A stretch of DNA of 8,330 nucleotides from Phycisphaerae bacterium (lineage in GTDB: Bacteria > Planctomycetota > Phycisphaerae > Phycisphaerales > SM1A02): assembly GCA_002684755.1 (NCBI GenBank), contig NYVS01000147.1, forward strand, positions 4,819 through 13,148, given 5' to 3'. Below the pieces are notes generated by a model. The model had not been told where the DNA came from and did no database searches. It saw only the letters and a program-made list of their open reading frames with translations. Made by a program: the position numbers and the translations under genes. Positions 1 to 8,330 of the stretch are shown here, one piece after another; the stretch's first letter is position 1, and every line of letters starts with the position of its first letter.

Positions 1-1608
1 AGCATGACCAGCCCGGCGACGGGTGATGCGATGGAGGTCAAGGTGATTCCCGCCGCGGGCTCGAACGCTCTCCTGCTGGTGGGCGTCCCGGAGGAGATCG
101 AGGAGGTCGAGGTGCTCATCAAGCCGCTCGACGCCCGTCCCGCGACCGACGCGATGGATGCGCGGACCTTCGAACTCGCCCACGCGGACGCCGGCCGGAT
201 CGCACCCATCGTGCAGAAGCTCCTCGACGACCAGCAGAGCAGCGATCCCCGCGTGCTCGTGGAACGGATCCGTCGCAGTCGCGGCGCGATCGATCTCACC
301 CCGACCGTCCGGGTCGAGGCCGACGCGCGGACCAACAGTCTCATCGTCAGCGGGCCGCAGCCCGCGGTGAACCTCGCCGAGAACCTGATCGAGAAGCTCG
401 ACCGACCCGACGTCGATGCCGATCTCGTCTACACCACCTTCACGCCCGCCCGTGCCGACGCCGCCAGGATCGCCGGGACCGCCCAGACCGTGCTCGATCG
501 AACCCGCCCCGGCGGCCTTCGCTCGACGCTGGAACTGCTCGCCGAACCCGAGACCAATTCGGTCCTCGTGGTCGGAACCCGGGAGGAGACCGAACGGGCC
601 GTCGCCCTGCTTTCGGAATGGGACGCCCAGATCCCGGTGCTCCCGCCCGTCGACTTCAAGATCATCACGATGCAGAACGCGTCCGCCGACGCGGTGGCCG
701 CGGTCATCGCTCCGGTGCTTCGCGATCGAACGCGATGGCCGGCGGCGTTGCGCGATGCGGCCCGAGCCGGTCTCGTGGTCTCCGAACCGAGCGTCACCGC
801 GGACGTCTCGTCGAACCGAATCCTGGTTTCCGCGCCGGCGGAGCTGCAGGCGATCGCCTCGACGCTCGCACGCGAACTCGACCAGGTCGACGCGGGCGCG
901 TCGGTCGAGGTCCGGGTGTATCCGGTCCCCGCCGGTGGGGCCGCCGACATGGCCGGCGCCCTTCAGAAGTCGCTCGACGCGGCGAGCGACGCCCGCCCCG
1001 GCGAAGCCCGTCCGGTGGTCGCCTCCGCGGGCCGGTCGGACTCGATCGTGGTCACCGCCTCGCCCCGACTCCAGGAGATCGTCGCCCAGCAGCTTTCGGC
1101 GATGGCGAGCTCCGGCGGTGGGGTGCAGGTCCGGACGGTCTTCCTCAAGCATGCCTCGGCTTCACGGGTCGCTCCCTTGGTGGAGTCGTTACTCACCGAG
1201 GACTCGGTGCTTCAGCCGCGGGATCTCCCCAGCTGGATGCGGGCCGAACTGATGATGGCGCGGGCCCGCGGGCAGGTCAGCGAGGAACCGCCGATCCGGG
1301 TGCTGCCCGACGATCGATTGAACGCGGTGATCGTCACCGGCCCGCTCGCCGCCCTGAACGCCGCGGAACAGCTCGTCGCTCAGCTCGACGTCGCCGCCCC
1401 GGGTGGCGGCGGCCGATCGATCCGTGTCCTCGAGGTGCGGAACGCGGACGCCCGCGAGCTGGCGACCACGCTCGACGAACTCTTCGCGGTCGCCGACGAC
1501 GGCGAGGCGCCACCCGCGATCCGGGTGAACGCTTCCAGCAACACCCTGCTGGTCCGGGCCACGCCCGGTCAGTTCTCGGAGATCCAGGGGATCGTCGAGG
1601 GAATCGAC
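1..1608 (+). repeat. Secretin_N-like modules 0 (half) to 6
   Basis: Approximate residue ranges: module 0, 1-44 (second half only); 1, 53-134; 2, 141-208; 3, 218-294; 4, 301-369; 5, 376-463; 6, 472-536. The hairpin turn Asn is seen at N22, N112, N186, N272, N441 and N514; module 4 has Asp347 in its place (RSDSIVVTA). Module 1 is close to the consensus, with DARTNSLIVSG at 108-118 and a closing helix ending EKLD at 131-134. Module 5 has a longer inner loop (about 400-430) holding a Met/Arg-rich helical stretch (WMRAELMMARARG). Modules are joined by linkers of about 6-9 residues. The repeat is visible at protein level only; the DNA copies are too diverged to align over long runs. Confidence 0.85.
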
Positions 1609-4600
1609 GAGGCGACGCTCAACGTCGCCCGCGAACTCCGGACCGTGCCCATCGATCCGGGTCGCGGATCCGCGGAGGACATCGCCCGCATGCTCGAACG
1701 AATGCTCGACCGCGAGGACGACGACCGGGTCCGGATCGTGCCGATCGAGGAACTCCTGAAGAAGTCCAAGGAGTCCGATGACGCCGGTCGCAAGGTGTCG
1801 TCCGCGACGCCCGTCGGCCTCGGAACGCACCGGGGCGGCCTGATGGGTTTCGCGCGGGTCGCGATCGCGGGCATCGCCCTCGCGGCGACCCCCCTCGGGC
1901 AGGACGCCGCGGCGGCCCCCGCGACGGCATCGCAGGCGACCGAGGAGGTCGAGGAGGACGAGGCGGAGATCGTGATCGCGATCGATCCCGAGACGAATTC
2001 GCTGGTCATCCTCGGTTCGCCCCGGGAACTCGATCAGGTGGTCGAACTCGCCGACGAGGTCGAGGACACGCTCCCCGAGGAAGGCAGCATCATCCGCACC
2101 GTGCCGCTCCCGGCCGGCGTGGATGTGCGGAGCGTCGCGTCGGTGGTCAACGAGACCGTCCGACAGCTCGTCCCGGCGGGCGGTCGCGCCGGCGATCTGG
2201 GCCGTCGCACCACGATCGTGCCCGACGTCACCAGCAACGCCTTGATCATCGCGTGTCGCGAGACGGACTTCGAACTCATCGCGGAACTGATCGGTTCCGT
2301 CGCTCGGCCGGCGGACGCCCCGGAAGTCGTCGTTCGCATCTACCGGTTGGATGAGATGAGCGCAAGCCGGGCCGCGAGCGGCCTGGTCTCCCTGCTCCAG
2401 TCGCCGGGACGGAACCGCTACCGGGAACTCTCGGTGACGCTCGACGGGGAAGGCCGTCCGGTCGTCGCCCGCTTCGACCCGACGCTGATCCGCGCCGTGG
2501 CGGACGTCGAGGCGAACGCCCTCGTGGTCATGGCCCCGCGGGAGGCGATCCCCTTCATCGACCGCTACGTCGAACTCGCGACGCAGTCGCCGAAGGCGGA
2601 GCGTGCCACGTTGCGCCTCTTCCAGCTCCGATACGCCAGTGCGACCGAACTCCAGCGCACGCTCCGGCAGATCTTCCAGACGCGATTCCGCAACATCCGC
2701 CGCAGCGGCGCCGCCACCGCGGCGGAGCCGGACTTCGCGGTCGACGCCCGCAGCAACCAGCTGGTCGTGACCGCGAGCACCGAGGAACTGGCGGAGGTCG
2801 AATCGCTGCTTGCGCAGCTCGACGTCGAGGACGGCCGGGAGCGGAACCCGCTCACCGTGATCGAGCTCGCCGCCGCACGGCCGACCGCCGCGGCGCGGCT
2901 CCTCGACCAGGCGGTGATCGGTGGCGACGAACGGCTGCGAGCCACCACCCTGGTGCTCGCCGACGACGCCTCCGGCGTGCTTCTGGTCCGGGCGGACGCG
3001 CCCACGCTCGCCGAGATGCGTGACGTGCTCGAACGCATCGATCGGGAGGCGACCAGTCGTTTTCCGGTCCGCACCATCGAGCTGACCCGGGCCGATGCCG
3101 GCGAGGTCGCCGCCGCGGTGCAGGGGTTCTACGACGACCGGGCCCGGCTCTTCTCGACCGGACGAGGTCGCCGCACCCAGTCCGCCGCGGTGGCCATCAC
3201 CGGCCGCACCGGTGGCGCGACGTTGCTGGTGGCCTGCGACGATCCGACGTTCGAGGAGGTCTCGCAGCTCGCGAAGACCTTCGACGAGAAGGACGGCAAG
3301 GCCGGATACGAATACCGGATCTACCCGCTCCGGAACGCCCGGGCCAACGAGATCAAGAGCACCGTGGAGTCGCTGGTCTCGTCGCTCACCCGCAGCGATT
3401 CGAGCTTCGGCGGCTTCGGCTTCCGCTCCCGGAGTCGTGGCGACCAGACCCGCAGCGGTCTCGGCAGCATCGCGGTCGAAATCGACGAGCGTCTGAACGC
3501 GCTGGTGGTGAGCGGGCAGGGCGACCGGTTCGACCTGGTCGAGGAACTCATCGAATCGCTCGACGTTCCCACCCCCGACGACGAGCGACGCATCGTCCGG
3601 TACTACCGGGTCCCCGGGGCGGACGTCTCGCTGCTGGAGGAGGTGCTTTCCGACGCACTGGGCGGCGGCGAGACCGAATTCCGCTGGTGGCGGAGCGACG
3701 AGGAATCGACCGGTCCGAAGATCTTCGCCGACACGCGTTCCGGAACGCTCTTCGTGGTGGGCAGTGAAGGACAGCAGGCGAACGTCGACGCGATTCTCGA
3801 GGACTTCTCGGGGCTCCTCGCGGGCGGCGATTCGGTGGTGGAGGTCGTCCGCACCGAGTTCGCCGATTCCGACGACGTCGCCCGGGCGGTCAGCCGCTTC
3901 CTGCGGGATCGAAGTCGCACCGACGGCACGACCGCGAAGGTGGTCGTCACGCCGATCGAGACCTCCGGCGCGATGATCGTCGCGGGTACCGAGGACGACG
4001 TTCGAATGGTCAAGGATCTGGTCGCCCGGATCGACGCCCCCGATCTCACCGGATCGCGGTCGCTCGAGATCGTGGTGATCGAACGCGGCGACGCCGCGGA
4101 CATGGCGGCCCTGATCGGGGCCCAGTTCGATCGCCGGGGCGGTGACGGCGTCGTCATCACGCCCGACGCCCGGACCAACTCGGTCCTGGTCAACGCGCCC
4201 GCGTCGCTCTATCCGCAGATCGCGGCGTTGATCAAACGACTGGACGCGCCCGACGACACCGCGGAGAGCGTGATCCGCACCTACAACCTCGAAGTCGCGG
4301 ACGCGGGTGAGGCGAGTCGGATCCTGCAGGAGACGCTTCGGCTCGACGAGGACGGGCGGACCACCGGCATCTCGATCGCGATCGAGGAGGATCCGGACGC
4401 CGCGCCGATCGAGGTCCAGGCCACCATCGTGGCGGACCGGCGGTCGAACTCGATCGTGGTGACCGCGACCAAGGAGAGCCTGCCGGTCATCGAGTCGATT
4501 CTCGCGAAGCTCGAGGAGGCCCCGGCCCGGAGTCCGATCGAGTACCGGATCATTCCGCTCGAACACGCGCCCGCGGTCGACGTGTCCTACACCCTGGACC

Positions 4601-7600
4601 GACTCCTGCTGGCCCGCGGCATCGACTGGCAGGACGTCGCGGTCGACTACAACCGATTCGAGAACCAGCTCATCGTCGGGGCGACGCCGGATCAGTTCGA
4701 GGTCATCGACACGATCCTCTCCGAGCTCGACGCACCCGGGACCAGGACTCGAAAGACCGATTTCGTCGCCCTGCAGTTCGCGGACGCGATGAAGCTCAAG
4801 GACGCGCTCGGGAACTTCTACGGACCCTTCGCCCTCGAGGCGGACACGCCCGGGAAGCAGAACGTCCGGATCATCGCCGACGAAGCGACCAACAGCCTGG
4901 TGGTCACCGCCGCGGAGGCGGAATGGGAAGGGATCCTCGCGCTCGTCGAGCAGCTCGACAGCGAGGAATACGACGCCTCGCTCCAGCTCGCGGTGCTCCC
5001 GCTCGTCTACGCCGACGCCCGCAGCGTCGCGCGGGCGATCAACGACGCGTTCCGTCCGCAGGTCGAGGCGGCTCGACGCGGGGGCCGGCAGTCGAATCGC
5101 GAGGAACCGCGCCAGGCCGATGGTGATCGCTCGGGTCGGGAACGGAGCGAGCAGTCGCCGCCGGTCCTGATGCAGAGCGAGGAATGGGTGAGCGCGAGCG
5201 CCGAGGTCCAGACGAATTCGCTGGTGGTGTCCGCCAATCGCCAGAACCTCCAGAAGATCGAGCGAATCATCGCCCAGCTCGACGTCGCGGAGTTCGTGCG
5301 ACTCCCGGCCCCGCGACTGATTCCCGTCGGATCGGGCGATCCCGAATCACTGGCCGCCGCGTTGCGGACCATCTACCTTCCGGAAGGCCAGAACCGCGGC
5401 GGCACGCTCCGCATCGTGGGTGATCGGCCGTCCAACGCGGTCATCGTCCGGGCCGACGAGGAGGAGTTCGTCCAGATCCGGACGCTCGCGACGGCCCTGC
5501 AGCAGGAATCGGACGTCAAGGGCGTGTCCGTCCGGGTGGTCCGGCTCGAGTCCGCGCCGGCGGCCCGGGTCGCCGCATCGGTTCGCGCGGCCTACGCGAC
5601 GAAGGCCGCCCAGGCGAAGGTCCCGTTCTCGATCGACGTCGACGCCGTGGGCAACGCCCTCGTGATCGCGTCGACCGGTCCCTTCTTCGACGAGGTCTCG
5701 GCGACCATCGGCGAGATGGATCGACTCGCGCCCGCGGCCGGTCAGGGAATCTTCCTCATCGATCTCGAGAACGTTCCCGCGAGCGTCGCGGAACGGGCGG
5801 TGAAGCGGATCGGGCTCGACAAGGCCCAGCCCGCGGACTCCACGTCGCGACTCGTGGTGGAGCCGATCAAGATCTCCACGGTCGAGGGTCGCAATGCGTT
5901 GCTGGTGGTGGCGAATCCCGCCGACCGCGAGACGGTGGTCGGGATCCTGAAGGCGATCGACGCCCAGCCCGAAGCCGATCTCGCGACCAACGAGGTCCGC
6001 GTCGTCCAGCTGCAGCAGGCGGAGGCGGCCGCGGTGGTCAGGCTCATCGATCAGGTGATCGATCCCGCCGGTGGCGGGCCCGACGGCACCGCGATCGCGA
6101 CCGCGGTGAAGGAACAGATCCGTCGGCTCAACGTGGTCGGTGGCCGAAGTTCCCCGATCGCGCTCGATCTCTCGCGTCCGATCCGGGTCACCGCCGACGT
6201 CGCGGGGAACTCGATCCTCATCAGTTCCACGCCGTCGAACACCCGGGCCCTGGTCGAGGTCGCCCGGCTCTTCGACCGGCTTCCCACCACGGAAGCCCTG
6301 ACCGTCCAGATCTTCCCGCTGGAGAACATGGCCGCGGACCGTTTCGTGGGGGTCGTCGAGGATCTCTTCGAGCAGGGCCGCGACCTCGCGGTGCTGCCCG
6401 GCTCCGACATCCCGGCGATACCCGAAGGCGCGATCGGCGCGTCGCTCACGGGTCGGGCGGCCCTGACCGTCGACGAACGGACCAACACGGTGATCGCGGT
6501 CGGCAAGGAATCCGCGGTCGCGTTCGTCGAGGTGATGGTGGGCAAGCTCGACTCCGAGGTGGGTACGGGCTGGGTGGAGGCCCGGGTGATCCCGCTGAGG
6601 TACGCGGACGCCGGCGACCTCGCGGAGTTCGTGCAGGCGGCGGTGGTCGAGGGCCAGACCGACATTCCCGGCGGAACGCCGATGCAGAACCAGGTCGCGC
6701 GGATGCGGGCGATGCGACTCGGCGGGGACCGGGCGGTGGAGAGCGACGTCTTCGTGCCGCTGTCCCGGCTCATGGTCAAGGCCGATTCCCAGTTGAACGC
6801 CCTCGTGGTGGTGGCGAGTCCGCCCAACCTCTCGCTGGTCGAGGAACTGGTGGCGATGCTCGACATCGAGGCCGCGGCCCCCGGCGCCGCGGTCCGGATC
6901 TACGCCGTCGAACATGGATCCTCGGAACGGATCACCACCGTGATCCGGCAGCTCTTCGAGCAGCAGTACCGATCCGGCCTGATTCGCGACGAGGATCGGA
7001 TCAAGGCGGTCCCCGACGTCCGCACGAACTCGATCGTGGTGTCGACGAGCGGTCGAAGCTTCGAGCTCTTCGAGGATCTGCTCGCGCGACTCGACGTCGA
7101 GGTGCCAGTCGACTTCCGTGAGATCCGGATCATCGAGCTCGCCAACGCGAGCGCCTCCCGACTCGCCCCGATGATCCAGTCGCTGATGGACGCCCGGCTC
7201 GAACGACTTCGCCGGGTGCAGCCCGAGACGGCCGAGCTCGAGCAGGCCGTGATCATGTCCGACGACCGGTCCAACGCACTGGTCGTCGCCGCCGGCAACG
7301 ACACCTTCGACGTGGTGGAGCGGCTCGCGTCCGATCTCGACCTCGATTCGATCGGCGATGCCGCCGACATCCGCGTGGTTCCGGTGAGCCGGGGCGGGCT
7401 GGAACGGGTGGCGCGGGCCGTCGAGCAGGTGATGGAACGTCGATATGCGGATCTCCCCGCCGACGTCGCCCGTCGGCAGCGGCCGCTGGTGATCACCGAT
7501 CCCCGGACCAACTCGCTGCTGGTCGCGGCCAGTCCCGAGGACCGTCGTTCGATCGAGGATCTCGTCGAACGTCTTTCCGAGACGCCGATGAATTCCGCGG

Positions 7601-8330
7601 TCGAGATCGAAGTGCTCACGCTCGAATCGGGTTCCGCGAGCGAGATGGCACCGAGGCTCGAATCGCTGATGCGGGACCGGATGCAGAGCCTGGGTGACGC
7701 CGAGGGTCCCAGCGACCGCGTCTCGATCGAGCCGCTGGATGGAAGCAACGCGTTGATCGTGGCCGCGAGCCGCGAGAACCAGGTGGTGGTCCGCGACCTC
7801 GTCGACGTCCTGATGCAGGCGCAGTCCGATCGAATCGGCGGACACGGTCTCGAGATCATCCCGGTCGCCCGGAACCGGGCCTCGGATCTGGTCGATCTGG
7901 TCGAGGACCTCTACGTCGAGACCGAGAACCGTCGCCGCGGCGAGGAGATCGTGCGGGTGAACGCCGACGATCGCATCAACGCGATCCTCGCGACCGGCAC
8001 GCCCGCCGACATCGAGGCGATCCGCGACCTGGTGTCGCGGCTCGACTCCGAGCAGCCCGGCGCGATCGTCGAAGTGAAGTACGTGCCGCTCGCGTCCGCG
8101 AACGTGCTCGAGACGGTCGCCCTGATCGAGAGCGTGCTCGACGGCGGTGGCGGTCGTCGCGGTCGAGCCGGGCAGCGGGGCACCGTGATGCGGTACCTGA
8201 AGGAGATGGAAGGCGTCGAGCCGGGGGACGATCCCGACCGCATGGAGGTCGAGGTCTCCAGCGCCATCCGCGACTCGATCGCGCTCACGCCCGACGTGCG
8301 GACCAACACCGTGATCGTCTCCGCGCCGCG
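1..8330 (+). CDS. Giant tandem secretin N-domain (Secretin_N/NolW-like) repeat protein, partial at both ends
   Basis: Frame 1 is open for the whole window: 2,776 codons with no stop. It shows about 33 degenerate copies of one module. Each copy has a first strand such as RVIPL, an amphipathic helix, a variable loop, a hairpin of the form D-x-R-T/S-N-S/A-L-V-V-x-A, and a helix usually ending in LD. This beta-alpha-beta-beta-alpha pattern, and especially the hairpin, matches N1/N2 domains of type II secretion secretins (GspD/PulD), which form stacked periplasmic rings. Normal secretins carry two to three such domains before a C-terminal barrel; no barrel is visible here. Met2 (base 4) is an unlikely start, because it would leave only the second half of a module, so the gene probably begins upstream. 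Only two Cys (residues 752 and 1079) were seen. The domain family is fairly secure. The function is not: a structural ring or scaffold role outside the cytoplasm is inference, and 'secretin N-terminal domain-containing protein' is the safe product name. Confidence 0.93.
1630..2067 (+). repeat. Secretin_N-like module 7, split by a long insert
   Basis: Residues 544-689. The first half is recognisable: strand RELRTVPID and helix AEDIARMLERML (559-570). The second half is also clear: IVIAIDPETNSLVILG with turn Asn666, then helix PRELDQVVELADEVED. Between them lie about 70 residues that do not belong to the module, making this the longest copy (about 146 residues against 65-100 elsewhere). The insert is described separately. 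The frame is continuous through it, so it is an in-frame insertion rather than a frameshift as far as the sequence shows. Confidence 0.75.
1762..1968 (+). other. Insert in module 7: Lys/Ser-rich stretch, hydrophobic segment, Ala/acidic linker
   Basis: Residues 588-656. In order: a charged stretch (KSKESDDAGRK), a small polar stretch ending in Arg611, a hydrophobic segment at 613-633 interrupted only by Arg619 (core VAIAGIALAATPLG), an Ala/Thr/Pro-rich run (635-647), and an acidic run EEVEEDEAE (648-656). From Met615 onward this resembles a signal peptide: short positive start MGFAR, hydrophobic core, then GQDAAAAPA with small residues suited to cleavage. It could be a weak membrane anchor, a relic of a fusion with a gene that once started here, or a surface loop. 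An internal start at base 1843 is possible but has only a weak GGGGCGG (1832-1838) four bases upstream. The unusual composition is clear; its role is not. Confidence 0.55.
2083..4245 (+). repeat. Secretin_N-like modules 8 to 16
   Basis: Approximate residue ranges: 8, 695-767; 9, 774-860; 10, 867-941; 11, 948-1014; 12, 1020-1097; 13, 1102-1188; 14, 1196-1270; 15, 1277-1345; 16, 1352-1415. The turn Asn is present in 8 (N746), 9 (N839), 10 (N919), 13 (N1166) and 16 (N1393). It is replaced by Gly in 11 (G992), 12 (G1072), 14 (G1248) and 15 (G1323). The only two Cys noticed in the protein, C752 and C1079, sit at the equivalent end of the hairpin in modules 8 and 12 (ALIIAC and TLLVAC). Module 13 carries a Gly/Phe/Ser/Arg loop. 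Module 14 has a Trp pair (FRWWRSDEE, 1227-1235). Module 16 is the most compact, with a very short inner loop and a canonical DARTNSVLVNA. Confidence 0.85.
3388..3465 (+). other. Low-complexity Gly/Phe/Ser/Arg loop inside module 13
   Basis: Residues 1130-1155 contain SSFGGFGFRSRSRG followed by polar residues. It sits between the first helix and the hairpin, the same place where other modules carry their variable loops. The composition suggests a flexible or disordered, positively charged loop. No catalytic motif is visible. Confidence 0.6.
4261..6276 (+). repeat. Secretin_N-like modules 17 to 24
   Basis: Approximate residue ranges: 17, 1421-1505; 18, 1511-1577; 19, 1584-1653; 20, 1659-1761; 21, 1767-1836; 22, 1841-1907; 23, 1914-1987; 24, 1994-2092. 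The turn Asn is present in all eight: N1483, N1555, N1631, N1739, N1812, N1885, N1965 and N2070. Residues around it vary: RSNS, FENQ, ATNS, QTNS, PSNA, VGNA, GRNA, AGNS. Modules 20 and 24 have long inner loops of about 40 residues. Module 23 has a weaker first strand (GIFLIDLENVPAS) and is assigned less securely, but NALLVVA and the closing helix ending KAID support it. Confidence 0.85.
5068..5184 (+). other. Highly charged loop inside module 20
   Basis: Residues 1690-1728 are dominated by Arg, Glu, Gln, Asp, Ser and Gly (for example RRGGRQSNREEPRQ, then DRSGRERSEQ), with few hydrophobic residues before PPVLM. This is probably a disordered loop protruding between the first helix and the hairpin of an otherwise normal module. 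No known binding motif is recognised. Confidence 0.6.
6292..8330 (+). repeat. Secretin_N-like modules 25 to 32 (last one truncated by window edge)
   Basis: Approximate residue ranges: 25, 2098-2184; 26, 2191-2288; 27, 2294-2365; 28, 2370-2447; 29, 2453-2526; 30, 2531-2608; 31, 2614-2682; 32, 2688 to the window edge. This block is the closest to consensus, with DERTNTVIAVG, DVRTNSIVVST, DDRSNALVVAA, DPRTNSLLVAA and DVRTNTVIVSA hairpins. Turn Asn residues are N2162, N2266, N2343, N2425, N2504, N2583, N2660 and N2769. Modules 27-30 share a similar inner loop, a helix extended with Arg and Glu (FEQQYRSGLIRDED; MDARLERLRRVQ; MERRYADLPADVARR; MRDRMQSLGDAEG), which suggests more recent common ancestry or a shared structural role. 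Module 32 has a GGGGRRGRAGQRG loop (2716-2728) and ends within its hairpin, so the array continues downstream. Confidence 0.87.

Noticed and set aside
4..6. ATG at base 4 as the start of the gene
   Set aside because: It would begin in the middle of a module, leaving only its hairpin and last helix, and no ribosome-binding site can be assessed in three upstream bases. A start upstream of the window is more likely.
416..1781. Overlapping + strand frames (416-1252 and 618-1781)
   Set aside because: Their translations are Arg/Pro/Ser- or Arg/Gly-rich, as expected of out-of-frame reading of GC-rich DNA. Frame 1 over the same bases gives well-formed repeat modules.
1843..1845. ATG at 1843 as the start of a separate gene
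   Set aside because: There is no stop codon for an upstream gene, the frame is continuous, and module 7 is completed across this site. It is kept only as a possible internal start or fusion scar.
1189..4566. Long open reading frame on the - strand (1,125 codons)
   Set aside because: It lies exactly codon-in-register opposite frame 1. In that register antisense stops arise only opposite TTA, CTA or TCA codons, which this GC-rich gene almost never uses; the frame ends opposite the TTA at 1189. Its His/Asp/Arg-rich repetitive translation is a mirror of the sense repeats, with no recognisable domain.
5347..7845. Long open reading frame on the - strand (832 codons)
   Set aside because: Same register and same cause: it ends opposite the rare TCA codon at 5347. 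Its repeated motifs are antisense images of the hairpin codons of the sense modules.
1..8330. CRISPR array, DNA-level tandem repeat or mobile element, suggested by the periodic pattern
   Set aside because: The periodicity is in the protein. Nucleotide matches between modules are short (about 15 bases, such as at 4447-4461 and 7027-7041) and follow from shared hairpin codons. No inverted terminal repeats, transposase or spacer structure was seen.

Overview
The whole window lies inside one enormous protein-coding gene on the + strand. Reading from base 1 in frame 1, all 2,776 complete codons are sense codons. There is no stop, no intergenic gap and no RNA gene, and the gene runs off both ends, so its true start and stop are outside the window. 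The DNA is very GC-rich (about two thirds G+C by eye), with a strong preference for C or G at third codon positions.

The protein is a tandem array of about 33 divergent copies of a 65-100 residue module (31 complete, a half-module at the left edge, a truncated one at the right edge). Each module reads strand, helix, variable loop, strand, tight turn, strand, helix. A typical copy starts with a strand like 'VRVIPL', has a helix with an 'xADAxxLA' entry, then a hairpin like 'DxRTNSLVV(T/S)A', and a closing helix ending in 'LD'. This is the beta-alpha-beta-beta-alpha (KH-like, ring-building) fold pattern of the short N1/N2 domains of type II/III secretion secretins (Pfam Secretin_N / NolW-like); PulD/GspD N-domains carry the same 'DERTNAVLVSG...LD' signature. 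Ordinary secretins have two or three such domains followed by an outer-membrane barrel. Here there are more than 30, and no barrel is seen in the window.

Layout: bases 1-1608 hold the left half-module and modules 1-6. Bases 1630-2067 hold module 7, which is split by an insert containing a signal-peptide- or membrane-like hydrophobic stretch and an acidic Ala-rich linker. Bases 2083-4245 hold modules 8-16, including four copies in which the turn Asn is replaced by Gly. Bases 4261-6276 hold modules 17-24. Bases 6292-8330 hold modules 25-32, the last cut by the window edge. Linkers between modules are mostly short, while the loop inside each module varies widely in length.

Organism: the composition and a giant secretin-N repeat protein would suit a high-GC planctomycete, perhaps Phycisphaerae, but nothing here proves it. 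Function is unknown. An extracytoplasmic scaffold or stack of ring-forming domains is a reasonable inference from the fold, not something the sequence shows directly.
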